Positions 43,331-54,520 of a stretch of DNA of 64,000 nt are shown here, piece by piece; positions within the stretch are counted from its first letter, which is position 1, and each line of letters begins with the position of its first letter. The DNA is from Cymbomonas tetramitiformis (Eukaryota > Chlorophyta > Pyramimonadophyceae > Pyramimonadales > Pyramimonadaceae). Position numbers and translations under genes: made by a program. The stretch covers positions 1 through 64,000 of the forward strand of contig LGRX02035119.1 in assembly GCA_001247695.2 (NCBI GenBank), in the 5' to 3' direction. The notes under the pieces are model-generated. The model ran no database searches. It was not told the DNA's origin and saw only the letters and a list, made by a program, of their open reading frames with translations.

Positions 43331-46300
43331 TTGTGCTAGGACAACACACGGTGTCATGCGCGGATGACTCAGCAATGTCATACATGCCAGAAGTGTCATA
43401 CGCGCCTTACAGCATTAGCGCCCGAGACCCCTGTTGAGGAAGAGACCCCCCTTATATGGGAGTACACAGTACCACTGTACTGTGTAATAATGTGACATGT
43501 AGAATACTGGCACATCATACTGCATGATAATGTAGTACAAGCATATGATAGGTTGATGAGACTTGGCCATGCTGACTAGGATTACCTCAGAGAGCTGAGT
43601 GAATAAGTAATGGCCAAGGCCAAAGAAACAGTTGAGATTTCTAGAGTAAAAACAGCCGCATGGCAAAAGTCAAATATAATACCTAATTCTTACATGCAAG
43701 TATATGTAGTAAGTCTAGACATAGCAGTCCTATGTCTAAAGAGCTGACCTAGCAGTACCTAGGCAGTTGGTCATTATATGCAGTCCATATATGACCCCCA
43801 CCAGTAGTAGTCACAGTGCCTTGTGAGGAGCAGTCCTCCCACACAGTTGGGCAGATCATTCAAAGGAAGACTGCTATGGCTATACCAATCGGATGGACAA
43901 CTGATGGCGATGGGAAGCGTGCATCTGCGGTGACGATTCGCCCCCACCGATCAGAAGCCGTCGAGATATATTTTGGAGAAGCATAACCGTCTGAGTACAT
44001 GGAAATATCTTTGCTCTTTGTGTGCACCGATATGCAGAACAACAACCGACAGGGGCTTTTGCAGTGGTTATTGAGTTTAGCTACCTCTCTTTGTTGCATT
44101 GGCCGCTTTGCATGCAACCTATTTGAGATGTCGGCCGGGCCACTCGTGTAAGCCATCCGGTTGCAGAAATATTTCCTTAGGAGCCTGCCAGATTTGTGCC
44201 TCTTGTTGTGTGCCCATTTTAGGATCGTTCTTGGACCTGGGACATTATTCTTAGGTTTATTTTCTTTGGACCGCTTAGTAGTAATCATTCTCTTACAAAA
44301 TTATATTGTTAAGAGTAAATTGTCGTTTGGATTGGGCTAATCAATGTTAACCATATATCACACCGCAAATTGTTGTGTGCCTTTATCAAAGCAGTGACAT
44401 GAATGCATCCCAGTACTCGGGACCTCTGACCGGGTTTCGGAAGGGTGGGTTTCGTAAACGGGTTTCGAAACCCACCCCTTCGTCCACCGCTTCGTATTGT
44501 CGCTGGGGAATATTTTCTGCCAACTGGGCGTATTGACTCCACGTCATTTGTCGTCCTACATTGCACAAAAAACTCGTCTGCATTGTCAGATGCGAAAATT
44601 TTGGACGGTCTACAGGTAACTTTGGAGCCAGAACCGAATTGGCCTGGCGCCGTCGTTTCGATGTAAGAAGAAACTCTGTTGGGGAGCTAGGATAACGTTC
44701 ACCCTTCGAACATTCCAACGTGGCTACATACAGTTAACACTCGATTTTAAGAAAACAGGAATTTTAGGTCAGCCTACCAAATTTCTTATTTATATAGAGA
44801 TCTTAAATATGGAGTGTTATGTGTTAAATATTGTGAAGAAATCAAAAAAGCTGGCTACTTTCTTATCGGCGGGTTTTCTTATTACTGAGTGATTACTGTA
44901 CTTGACAAAAATGAACAGTCCGATCAATAAAGTTGCAACGGTTGAAATGGCTATTAAAGAATATCATATGTTAAGTACGAGGAGTCTGAAGCAAAAGATT
45001 CCTACCGAATCCGCAATCCGCAATCCGTAATTATTAATTTTTATTAGAGGCCTAAAATATTGTATGTCCAAGAAATCTGTCGTTGTGGCGCAAAAAGCTG
45101 CCGTCTCTGACTATCAAGAATTCGGGGCTGTAAAATTATTCATCCGAACCGTTCGCTGAAAATATAGAAATATCTTCATTTAATCGTGTGCACCCGCGAA
45201 AAGGATAGACTAAAATAGAACGTGGCATTCGACTGATACGTTGTATTTTTAGAGAAATGATTTGGTTTGGGTTGATTGGGAGATTCGCCTCTCACTCTGT
45301 AGATGGCATCGCAAAATTCTGGATTCGCTTTCCCCATTCATGTTTCGCTTTCCCCATTCGCATTGTCGCAGACGCTAACTGTCTCAGTCGGGGGAAAATA
45401 CAGCGCTGCATGTGAGTTATTAACGATGGAATTTCAAGTTATCACCAAGCGCTTGCCCCTGGAACTAACCTAGAGTGCAGTGAACTACTGAATAGTGTAA
45501 TGATGTACAAATGAAAAGCATTTTGTTTGTGTCTAATATTATCAGCTATTCCTGCTGAGAATATAGACACCTTCATTACCGGGAATGATAACCATCGTGG
45601 CAGCTATTGACGGTTTCAAAATCCTGAATTTCCGCGCGCTATACCCAAATGAACGCGTCAGCCCACAGCGAGATGTGCGATTGAGCATTCAGTCAGTGCA
45701 ATTTATTTTGGACAGATATAACATATGAGATACTATTTTCCCCAGTACTTCCTTCACCCGATGCGCATGCTCGCTTGCAAGTGAGCGCGCGGTTGAAGGA
45801 AGAAACCCTAGCGGAAACGTGGACGCGGTGAGCATCCGCGTTTCCGCTAGAGGTGATCTTGCACTGTGAAACGCTCATTATGTGTTTATTGTGCTTATGT
45901 GATATGCGTGATATGCGCATGCCGTGCAGTGTGCGTCCTTTGCGGGCGCGAGTCGAGATGGCTGGCTCGAATCGCGCCCATTACCCCCCTTCACAATAAC
46001 CGTCCAGCAACCTGATTACTGGACGGATCTTGCGCGCAAAAAAAATATGTGGTTACTAAGACACCTACGAATTAATATGCAAAGTTTCGTTGTGTCTGGC
46101 ATACGGTATTATGCCGAACACAACACCCTCAGGACAGCTGGCGCGCACGCAGTTATGGCGAAGACCGCTGTCTAGATATAATGGGGAACCGGGAGAGGAT
46201 TGTTTCTTCCACTGCTTTGTTATAATGCAACGCACATCGCTGACGTGGACCCGAACGAAGTTATCACCAGATCATTCGACGCAATTTATTCCGTTTATAT

Positions 46301-46735
46301 TCTGTGCATCACAGAAATATTATTGGCTGAAATAAATTACCGTGCCCTCACTGGCTAAGGCATTGGCATGGCACACGCACATATTGATTTTTCGTCAGTC
46401 ATTTTATATTGTGGGATACCATAGTATGTGAAATCGTAAAGCGTATGCGTTTGCCCGATGTGTTCTTACCGAATCTTTTTAAAAATATAATTCTTTTTGC
46501 ACTCACTTCTGACGACTAAATGCGTGGATACACCGGACACCCCGATCGGAGGGGCTTTTGCGTTCTGTCCAAGCGCTTTCAGCCGACGATGATGGGAGAA
46601 ATGGGGCAATCCGCGTAAAAGTGAAACTTAAAGTTCCAGGTCACAATCGCAGTACGATTGTGATCGCGGCTCCATAATTGGTCGTCATTTTACTTTTCCA
46701 GTTAAAACGTTCCATGATGGTATGCCCCCGTATCT
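43331..46735. other. LTR-like and intergenic DNA, no supported gene
   Basis: Open minus-strand stretches at 43860-44288 and 44386-44718 show no known motif. A hairpin with 12-bp stem (CTAGCGGAAACG / CGTTTCCGCTAG, 45808-45850) is the clearest structure. Confidence 0.4.
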
Positions 46736-46769
46736 TTCATGCCATTTCAGTGGTATGAGGCGGCCATGG

Positions 46770-47345
46770 CCACAGACTGCAGACTGCAGAATCTGCAAAC
46801 CCAATGATAGGGTTCCCAAGCGAAAAAATAACTTGTCGTAAAATCAACCGAATCCAGCGATGGAAGGGTCAATTCGGGGTAGATTTTCGCGGTAAACACG
46901 GCGGTGAGGTCAAAAACGTCGTGCGGAAAGCCAATTTTCCGGCAGCAGAGGTGCTGCTGGCCAGAGTGTCGAAGGCGTAACGTAAAATCTCGTAAAACCA
47001 ACCAAATCAGATGATGAAAAGGTCAAATTGCAGTAGAATTTCGCGGGGAAAACGTCGGTGAAGTCAAAATAGGCGTAAGGTAAGCCACTTTTGCTGCAGT
47101 TCAGGTGCTGTCGTCCAGAGGTTGAAGAACACAAAGGAATTGTCGGTTATAAAGTAGTGTCGGTCCAGCTGAAATTTGACGCACGGAAAGTGCGTTAAGC
47201 GCCGGTAAATGCGGATTGTCGGTAAAAAAATGACGGTGTACCGATGTGTAAACAAGCCGGTCGATGTCAAAAGTGTCGGCTAGTAAGTGTCGGCTAGTAA
47301 GTGTCGGCTAGTAAATGCCGGAATTGTCGGCTAGAATCACAGGGC
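46770..47345. repeat. Diverged ~155-180-bp tandem repeats
   Basis: Blocks with GTAAAATC(A/T)CAACC-like, GGTCAAATT/GGGTCAATT, TAGAATTTCGCGG and GGTGAAGTCAAAA recur near 46838, 46990 and 47140. GTGTCGGCTAGTAA is then repeated three times near 47272-47315. Confidence 0.6.
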
Positions 47346-47786
47346 GTGAAGCGGACGGAAGACAGATGAAAACACCACCACTGAACGTGGATGGGCTATA
47401 ACCTTATAAGAAAGTAGATATATTGGCAATATATTTACTGCCAGAAAGATGTCAGAGGCACAGTGAGGTAGGGTTCACACGGTTGTCTAAAGTCAGATTA
47501 AACGTAAGATACTCGGGTTTAATATGTCGGACACACGGTGACACACGAGCGGAGCAACGGGCAGGCACTGCAGGTGACATCCGAGCAGGCGAGGGGTGAC
47601 ACAGGGCACCACAGACCTCCCCCCTTATGGGGGGTGAAAGTCAGTGCTCCCATGAGGTTGCTCTGGCCTAGATGAGCCCTTTGGGGGGCGCTATGAGGAT
47701 GACTCCAACTCCCTCTGTCTTTCAGTTGCCTGCTTGCAGGATTACAACGGACTCGTGACTTTGTCACTATCTTCAGCGTAAATGTC

Positions 47787-47788
<2 letters not shown>

Positions 47789-47817
<29 letters not shown>
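47789..47817 (+). repeat. (ATT)n microsatellite
   Basis: About nine ATT units. Confidence 0.9.
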
Positions 47818-48048
47818 GAAATTGCGCTCGGGGTATAAGTGTTTAACCTCTCTGGCACAGTGTTAAGGCTTGCCGCCCCAAAACAAGTGCCGCGATGAGA
47901 GAATTTTTGACATACCACTATTAAGCGATTCGGTTTCCTCCCTTGCTGACGCCATATATAAGTTATACCCCTTGGTATAAACGTGACCCTCGCGCTGATC
48001 GATCGCGAATTCGGCTCGGCGGCGCAGCGGCCGCTCGGAGAACCTCTG

Positions 48049-48852
48049 CGAACCAAGGGGAGTAATTGCAGTACTAGCGTAGCAAGGGGCGCAACCGGAT
48101 TTCTTAACACCGTGATCCGCCAAACCCAGACGTGAACTCGGTTGTTGCGCCCAGACCTCATTTTGACCGCCTAAAATTCGGACGCAACACGGAATCGCTT
48201 GCTCTGAAAAACTCCCGTGTCGTGTTTCAAAGCATGAATGTGCGTGTATATAGGTCCTTTAGAGCTGCACTTTTTTCGCGCAGTTCCAAAGGACCTAGAA
48301 TGGAAGTTATTCAAGGAAAAATCAACTTTCAATAGCTTTTCCCCGAATGGAGGCTTCGGTCCGAACATTCCGCTAGCCCATCGCGAGCTAAAATGTCCGG
48401 ACCGATGTTCAATTACGTTACGTTGACGTTTGCGCAAGTCATGTTAACTATTCATATTACTAGTTCACTTCTCGCACACGACATCTCAGCGGTTGATCCT
48501 TAAAAAATCCTTTAAAAAATACACTTGCGGAAGCGTTCCGCGGATGGAGTTGAGCATCATTCTTCCCAGAATGATAGTTTTCAAAACTGGACCGCAAAAT
48601 TCTGAAGTTTTGAAGGCAAATAAATAGCCCATCAAGGACCATTTGCGCATCATCAATTTATTGATATATAGTTTATTTACTTTGCAATATACAGCGGCTG
48701 TGGGATATTTGCTCCGTTTTTCTTGTTTCCCCCGCTGCAACAACCGAGTTCACGTCTGGGTTTGGCGGATCACAGTGTAGGAGTGTTAATTAAGAAATCC
48801 GGTTGCGCCCCCTGCTACGCTAGTACTACTATAGTTACCCTTGCTGCGAACA
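48049..48852. mobile_element. Non-autonomous element with ~95-bp inverted ends
   Basis: 48058-48148 and 48737-48847 are inverted copies with small indels: GTACTAGCGTAGCA, GGGCGCAACCGGATTTCTTAA, TGATCCGCCAAACCCAGACG and GAACTCGGTTGTTGC are shared. The 588-bp spacer has no recognisable gene. Long inverted ends without a transposase fit a MITE-like derivative. The right arm ends about 100 bp before the two-TM frame. Confidence 0.65.
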
Positions 48853-48948
48853 AGAGTGACACGGTTTAGGTCATAGGTGGTTTAAAAAGGAAAAGGAAGC
48901 CGAACGATTGTGTATCGAAGCAACTGGTCAACTGGAACGGGGAAGCTG

Positions 48949-49251
48949 ATGCTTGCCCTATATATTTTCCTTGGTCTTTTCTGTTGTTTTAACGTTGCTG
49001 CATTGTGTATATATGTGTTCAGCAATTTCCTCGTGTATGCGTTGTTCCAAAATGTTATCAAACCGACGTATCCCAATTTCAATGGTGATGTGGTTGAATT
49101 TGGACTTCACCTTCTACTAGCCGTGTTCCTCATCGTAAGCTGCTGCGGGATGTACTCTTCCAAGTTTCGCAAGTCGCTGGGTTTTGATAAAGATCAGTGG
49201 TCTGGGACACGCGCGTACATTTCTGTGCCCACCGTTGACGCGGACGTTTAA
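48949..49251 (+). CDS. Small protein with two membrane segments
   Basis: From ATG 48949 the frame encodes 100 residues. A hydrophobic stretch (LALYIFLGLFCCFNVAALCI) and a second (FGLHLLLAVFLIVSCCGMY) are separated by a polar loop with KPTYPNFNGD, then a basic segment (SSKFRKSLGF) and an acidic end. Hydrophobic periodicity and codon use make it look real, but no family is recognised. An upstream exon may exist. Confidence 0.4.
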   Translation: MLALYIFLGLFCCFNVAALCIYVFSNFLVYALFQNVIKPTYPNFNGDVVEFGLHLLLAVFLIVSCCGMYSSKFRKSLGFDKDQWSGTRAYISVPTVDADV

Positions 49252-50658
49252 TCCACCGAAGAGACGACCTACAAGGGTCTTATGTCCGAAAAGTTGTTTG
49301 TTTTCGTGATGCTGTGGGAGACCGAGCCTGTTTCTCGCTCGAACGCTCGCAAATTCCCTGCCGAAGCGTATGTAACCTTAGCCTTGCTTGAATGGTGCTT
49401 CTTTGTACGATCGCCTTTAGTTATAGAGCTAACGCAATGACTAGAATTGCGCTCCCTCTCGCTTGCTACAGTCTACCTTGTCGCAGTCGTTCCCTTTGTT
49501 ACTCGTTGAGCGAAGCAAATATGCAGGCTCCATGCTTCCTTTTGACTTTAAGTTCGGAAAGAGAAAAAAGGGTTTCTTGAGCTCCCTTTAGTTTGTGATA
49601 ATCTACCTTATACCAGTCGTATTTTGTGTTTCTCCTTGAAGGATTCGAATATGAGACCTCCTCTCCTCCTTGCAGCACGCTTTCTGCTCCCTCAAAGCGG
49701 AAATTGTCGCACAGCATCCTTCGTGTCAAAGTGAGCACCGCGCTTGCGGAAAAGGTGGAGTGGGTGGTTCCTTATTTTTTGTAACTTTAAAGCGAGTCTT
49801 GTGCTTGCACACAAAGCTGACTTGGTGGCCCCTTATATTTCAAGCACTATGCAATGCGTTCGTAGGTACGAAGGGCAGAGCACACCTTTACCACCTCCCC
49901 AAGAAAGCATGCTATTATGGATTTTCTTTTTCTGTCTGCTTCTCCGAGAAGTGCCCGATTTTAACAAATCACAAGGCATTTTCTTGTGTTAATCCCCCTG
50001 TGACACATATATCGGCATCTTGCCAAGTTTGCAGGCTCTTCGCTCTCACATAACACCGCGTTTTCTTTTGCCAATCACAATAAAAGTGTGAGCTCTCTTC
50101 TATCATGTCACGCCCTACAAACTCACATCAAACCGCATTTTCCTGTGTTGATCCCGCTTACGATATATGGCACCGGTGTTTTGCTAACAATGCAAGCCTT
50201 ACGTTTCCACAACTTCTTTCCACACCGCATTCCCTTTGTTGATGACACCCGCGATTAGTACAATAGGAGCACAATAGTAGCACAAGTTCCCTTCCAACAC
50301 TTCTTACCCTAAGGTTCTTGCATCACACCCATTTTTTCTCCCCTTTCGAATACTAATATTACAAGTATGCTCTCTCAATTTGTTAAGGACGATTTAGTTA
50401 TGCGTTGTTTCACATGTTTCATAAGTTCACACGTACAAACCGGTTGCATTGTGTTAAAGGTGAGACCTTAGCCGCACTGCGTCGGTCACTGCATGAAGTT
50501 TGTCGACGACGATGTCACATGGACGTAGGAGCCCGAAACCCATATTCTCGACCGATACGTAGGTCTCTCTATTTGTTATTCTGCAGAATACATGTGGTCT
50601 TATAGAGGAAATAGAACAATTTCCCCAAAATGTGAAGAAAATATGCAGACATCGCCGC
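49252..50658. other. Diverged repeats, no supported gene
   Basis: Loose repeats of about 90-125 bp (CCTTGT/TTATACCAGTCGT, then TTTTCTTGTGTTAATCCCCC, then GCATTTTCCTGTGTTGATCCC) span 49440-50340. They are too diverged to give an exact period. Confidence 0.4.
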
Positions 50659-50890
50659 TTATGCAGCATTTTGCAGACGGGAAGGTGATTGCAAGCCTTG
50701 TAAGAATATATGTGATGCTTGCTGCGAATCGGGATCGGTAGCCCTCCAAAAATCATCGAGGCCACGGCGAGCAAGCGCAGGAATCACGGGAAAGAGAGCG
50801 GCTTCCTCACCTCCACAGGCCCATGCTAGTAGACGGCAGAAATCCGCCCCTTGAAAGAACATTGCGCCTCCTGCTTGTGTCATTACTTTA
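50659..50890 (-). CDS. Possible exon, unrecognised
   Basis: The minus-strand stretch beginning near 50885 (MTQAGGAMFFQGADFCRLLA, then CGGEEAALFPVIPALARRGL) has protein-like composition, unlike the AT-rich frame upstream of it. It ends at 50659. No motif is known and no splice partner was found. Confidence 0.25.
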
Positions 50891-51911
50891 TGCTCCCAAA
50901 GACTCAAGATGATGGTAAATTCGATTTTGATATGGTTATCGATCCGATGAACGATCGTGTGACGTCTCAAAGTGCATATAACATATAATACCGACAATCG
51001 ATAACTTTTCATTACACTTATTATAAATATGAAACGGCGTTTCATTAGGATGATGTAATTGACCATGACCGCCATATCGTTTTGGACTTTTGGTAGGACA
51101 TACAAAGGTTTCGTATCATATCGGCACAATACGACTCTTAGTACGAATGAAATGGCATTTATAAAGGAAAATGATCTCGATGCCATCCCTTATGAATTGA
51201 TATCTAGACTGGGCAAGTTGCGATAAAGACAAGGAACTCGCTTATTTGTACAAACAAATGGTCGGACTGTTCTACTGAGATACTATATCTCACACTCCAA
51301 TGGAAACACTAACACAATCAGATATCGCAGACGGTAATCAATATATCACAAGATAATGAATACTTAGTGTCAGCGGTATATATCCCTGACTCGAGTCTAG
51401 ATGCATCTAGTGAATGTGACTGTCCGTCAGCGAAGTCGACATGTCGCGAACTCGTGCACAACGTGGGCTCGCATATATATATATATCTCAACTTAAGTGT
51501 TAACGCAGTCCTGTCAACAACTGCTGAAATCTGTATAGGCAGCCCTGACCGGGAGTCCCGGTGTAGGCCCCTATGGCATATATCTAGGTAGCCAACACTG
51601 GAATGATGACTGACCCGCAAGTTCGTGCTGTGACACACCGAGTGTCACATGTAGCTAGACTCGAGACCGTTCCGACTCCGAGACCGTTCCGGGTATATCT
51701 AGCTTAGGGTTTATTATCTTAAGAGAGTTTATCTACATTGGTTCACTGACTGTCCGATATCTTGAACCGGGATATTCCATTAGGTCGTGGACATTCCACG
51801 CTATTTTTCCACAACTAATTTGGCTATGATTGGCTAAAGCAGCCGCTTGGAGAGGTGGTGCGCGACGGCGCGTTTGGGTACGCACGGGAATTTTGAGATG
51901 AGCGGTTTGCG

Positions 51912-53023
51912 GTGAGCGTCTTTGAGCCGCAACTATGGGGATTCGACCTGGACCGGGCTTCGTTGGCGCAATGCTCATTTACGGTATTACGCTTGCCCCG
52001 ATCCCGCTTGCTACCGATTCTTGGGCTGGTGGCTGCAGCACCTTCGACCTCGACGACGTCTTCCAGTGCCCCTCGCTCGCATGGCTCTACCGCTCTTTCC
52101 GTAACTATGGCGTCGCATTTTCCCCACGATATTACCCGAACGCGCCCCGGCGTACCATCTCCCATCGGGCTTTCAGAGTTATGATAGTTCACACACGAGC
52201 AAAGCGGTCCCTCACGAGGGACTCGGACATTGACGCCTCGCTGAGGCTGACTGACCATGTTCGCAACACGCGCCGACAGCGAGTTCGCCGACTGTCACGA
52301 ACCCTGACCCTGCTTCCAACACCGACGCCGACGTTGCGACGAGGAGGTATTTGCAGGAGCAGTCCAAGCTGGTGGACGAGGTCTACAAAGGGCGGCTGCA
52401 TCGGACATGGGCCAAGGGTATCCGCGAGGATATCCTTGGCGACAAGAAACATTATTTCAGCGGTACGACCGACACGAGTCTCCTCTCCGATCGTCCGATG
52501 TGGTGGTTCAGCTGCGTACGGAGTTCGAGTCCGCTGGGCTGGATCTCGTCTCGTTCGACCTTGACGACCCCCAGGCTCTGGTGGTGGGCAAGGTGAATGC
52601 ACTGTTGTACGACGTGCTTGGTCTAGTCATCGAGAAGCACAGCAACGCGCACGTCTGGCTGACGGGTACGGACGCGTCTGCCGACCGGGATGGGCGGCGG
52701 GCGCTGGTGGACATCGTCAAGCGCAGCGTGCCCGTGGCGTTACGGGAGTCATTCCAACAGGAGCACGCCGCGCTGAGTTATCCCGCGAACGTTGACCCCG
52801 GCCGCCGATTTTGGCTCGGGAACAGCGTTTGGTGCGGGATAACAAGGCCGCCGACTGGACCCCCACCGAGGATACCAGGAAGCTCGGCCTGTACAACAGG
52901 CTTGACCCGGTATTCTACACCGCGGTCAAGGTGCGTTACCCCATGGTGGCCGACCTCTCATCGGTTTCCCTTGTGGCTCTGCGCTCTGTCGCAAACGCGT
53001 GCATACGATGGGACAAATGCTAA
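51912..53023 (+). pseudogene. LTR-retroelement gag fragment, frameshifted
   Basis: Three frames contribute successive parts of one gag-like protein. 52351-52465 gives QSKLVDEVYKGRLHRTWAKG and DILGDKKHYFSG. About 52470-52800 gives LRTEFESAGLDLVSFDLDDP, then VLGLVIEKHSNAHVWLTG and RESFQQEHAALSYP. 52811-53000 gives RKLGLYNRLDPVFYTAVKVR. The switches at about 52465 and 52805 are one-base changes. The pattern (acidic helical core, FSG start, 'LHRLDPV'-like end) fits Ty1/copia or Ty3 gag. The 3' end runs straight into a segment shared with 54252-54484. No pol follows. Confidence 0.5.
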
Positions 53024-53212
53024 TAGTCCCGAATGATACTCAAGCACATGTATATATGTCTGGCACGGTCTCAAGATACACATAGGTTCGTATTGTATCA
53101 GTGCATACTCCAACATAGCAAGTGATCGTAGAGATACAAAACTTTTGAAATTCTGATATTCTGAGATAGCATGCAAGGCTCTCATATGCAAGCCCAAATT
53201 TCTCACATGAAA
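52985..53212 (+). repeat. Duplicated 228-bp segment, copy A
   Basis: It starts CTGTCGCAAACGCGTGCATA and is about 90% identical to 54252-54484. It marks the 3' part of the gag fragment. Confidence 0.85.
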
Positions 53213-53555
53213 AAGAATGAAAAGAACAGTATGATATCCATCAATAAATCATAACAAAACCACCAAAATACGAATTATTGTACAAAAACATGAGCAGAGC
53301 TGTCTTAGCAGTCTAGCATTCGGTACGCCGACAGACACCTAGCACTTGCGAAAGCAAAACAATAATGAGTTCACTGGCTCTGACCATCAGTCAGAGACTG
53401 CTTATCTCAAGTCAAGGTCACATTTGTGCATAACTGTAACAGGTCTCCGCTCTGAAGTCTTCATCCGCCAATAGAATGCTACTATTCTCTGCCAGCTTTA
53501 ATGATGCTACAGTAAACACTCAATCTTAAGGAATTCACCGTTAAGGAATCAGCCA

Positions 53556-54005
53556 GCGTTTGGGGGGGGGTCACGATTTTAGTGATTTGGCTGGCTGGAC
53601 CCAAAAAAATAAGGAAGAGGTCCGAAATAAGGAAGGCTCGCTGGCTGGCATGCTTTCGGCAATCTTAAAATAAGAAATTGACGCTGGCATAGCTTGACGC
53701 GGTACACATGGCATTAGGCTAAGCGAGGCGCATCATTTTGCTGTAATCATTGGTGTTACGGGGTATACACCATCGTATAAGCTATGTATATGATGCCTAC
53801 TCGTTGGGTCCATTTTACGACGTTCGAAAAATCAGCACGCAGTTTTCTCGAAATTTTCAGTTTGTGAGGCTGAGGAAGATAACGAATGGCGCTGGCTGGC
53901 TCATGAATCGGGTTCCTTCTAATGAACGAATTCGTTAGCACGCTGGCGCTGGCGAGGGGAGGGGGGGGTCACGATTTTAGTGATTTGGCTGGCTGGCGCC
54001 AGATC
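53556..54005 (+). repeat. GGCTGGCTGG-associated direct repeat
   Basis: GGGGGGGTCACGATTTTAGT followed by GATTTGGCTGGCTGG occurs at about 53565 and 53965, with more GGCTGGC words between. This may be two termini of an element; the interior is non-coding. Confidence 0.55.
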
Positions 54006-54159
54006 TCTGTTTCATTAAATATGAGTGTTTACCGCATCGTATCACATTCTCTGACTGACACGTCAGGGCATTCTGATCGTCACTTCTTCCAGAAACACCC
54101 TTCTTATTCTGATGGCATACTACGATGACAATATCTTCTTCACCATATCTGCTACCTCC

Positions 54160-54312
54160 GAGCAGTCATCACGTGCGAGGTCTGTCACGCCTGTCACGCC
54201 TGTCACCAGCTGGACAACCCCGGCTTCTGTCCCACGAGAAGCCGGCGTTTGTTACAGCTGTCGCAAACGCGTGCATACGATGGGACAAATGCTAATAGTC
54301 CCACATGATACT
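54160..54312 (+). pseudogene. Gag zinc-knuckle fragment
   Basis: TPVTPVTSWTTPASVPREAG leads to CYSCRKRVHTMGQ. A following TGC is one base out of frame, so a C-x2-C-x4-H-x4-C knuckle typical of retroviral-type gag nucleocapsid was broken by one extra A. It probably comes from the same family as 51912-53023. Confidence 0.5.
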
Positions 54313-54484
54313 CAAGCACATGTGTATAATTATGTCTGACACGGTCTCAACATACACATAGGTTCGTAATATATCAGTGCATACTCCAGCATAGCAAGTG
54401 ATCGTAGAGCTACAAACTTTTTGAAATTCTGATATTCTGAGATAGAATGCAAGGCTTTCATATGCAAGCCCAAATTTCTCACAT
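54252..54484 (+). repeat. Duplicated segment, copy B
   Basis: Homologous to 52985-53212 up to TCTCACAT at the 3' end, then the two copies diverge abruptly (GAAAAAGAATG versus CCCCCATCTG). Confidence 0.85.
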
Positions 54485-54520
54485 CCCCCATCTGTAGCTG
54501 CTGCCCGCAGTAGCACAGAC

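Noticed and set aside
43860..44288. 142-codon minus-strand protein
   Set aside because: No motif, no neighbouring exons, and codon composition like the surrounding non-coding DNA.
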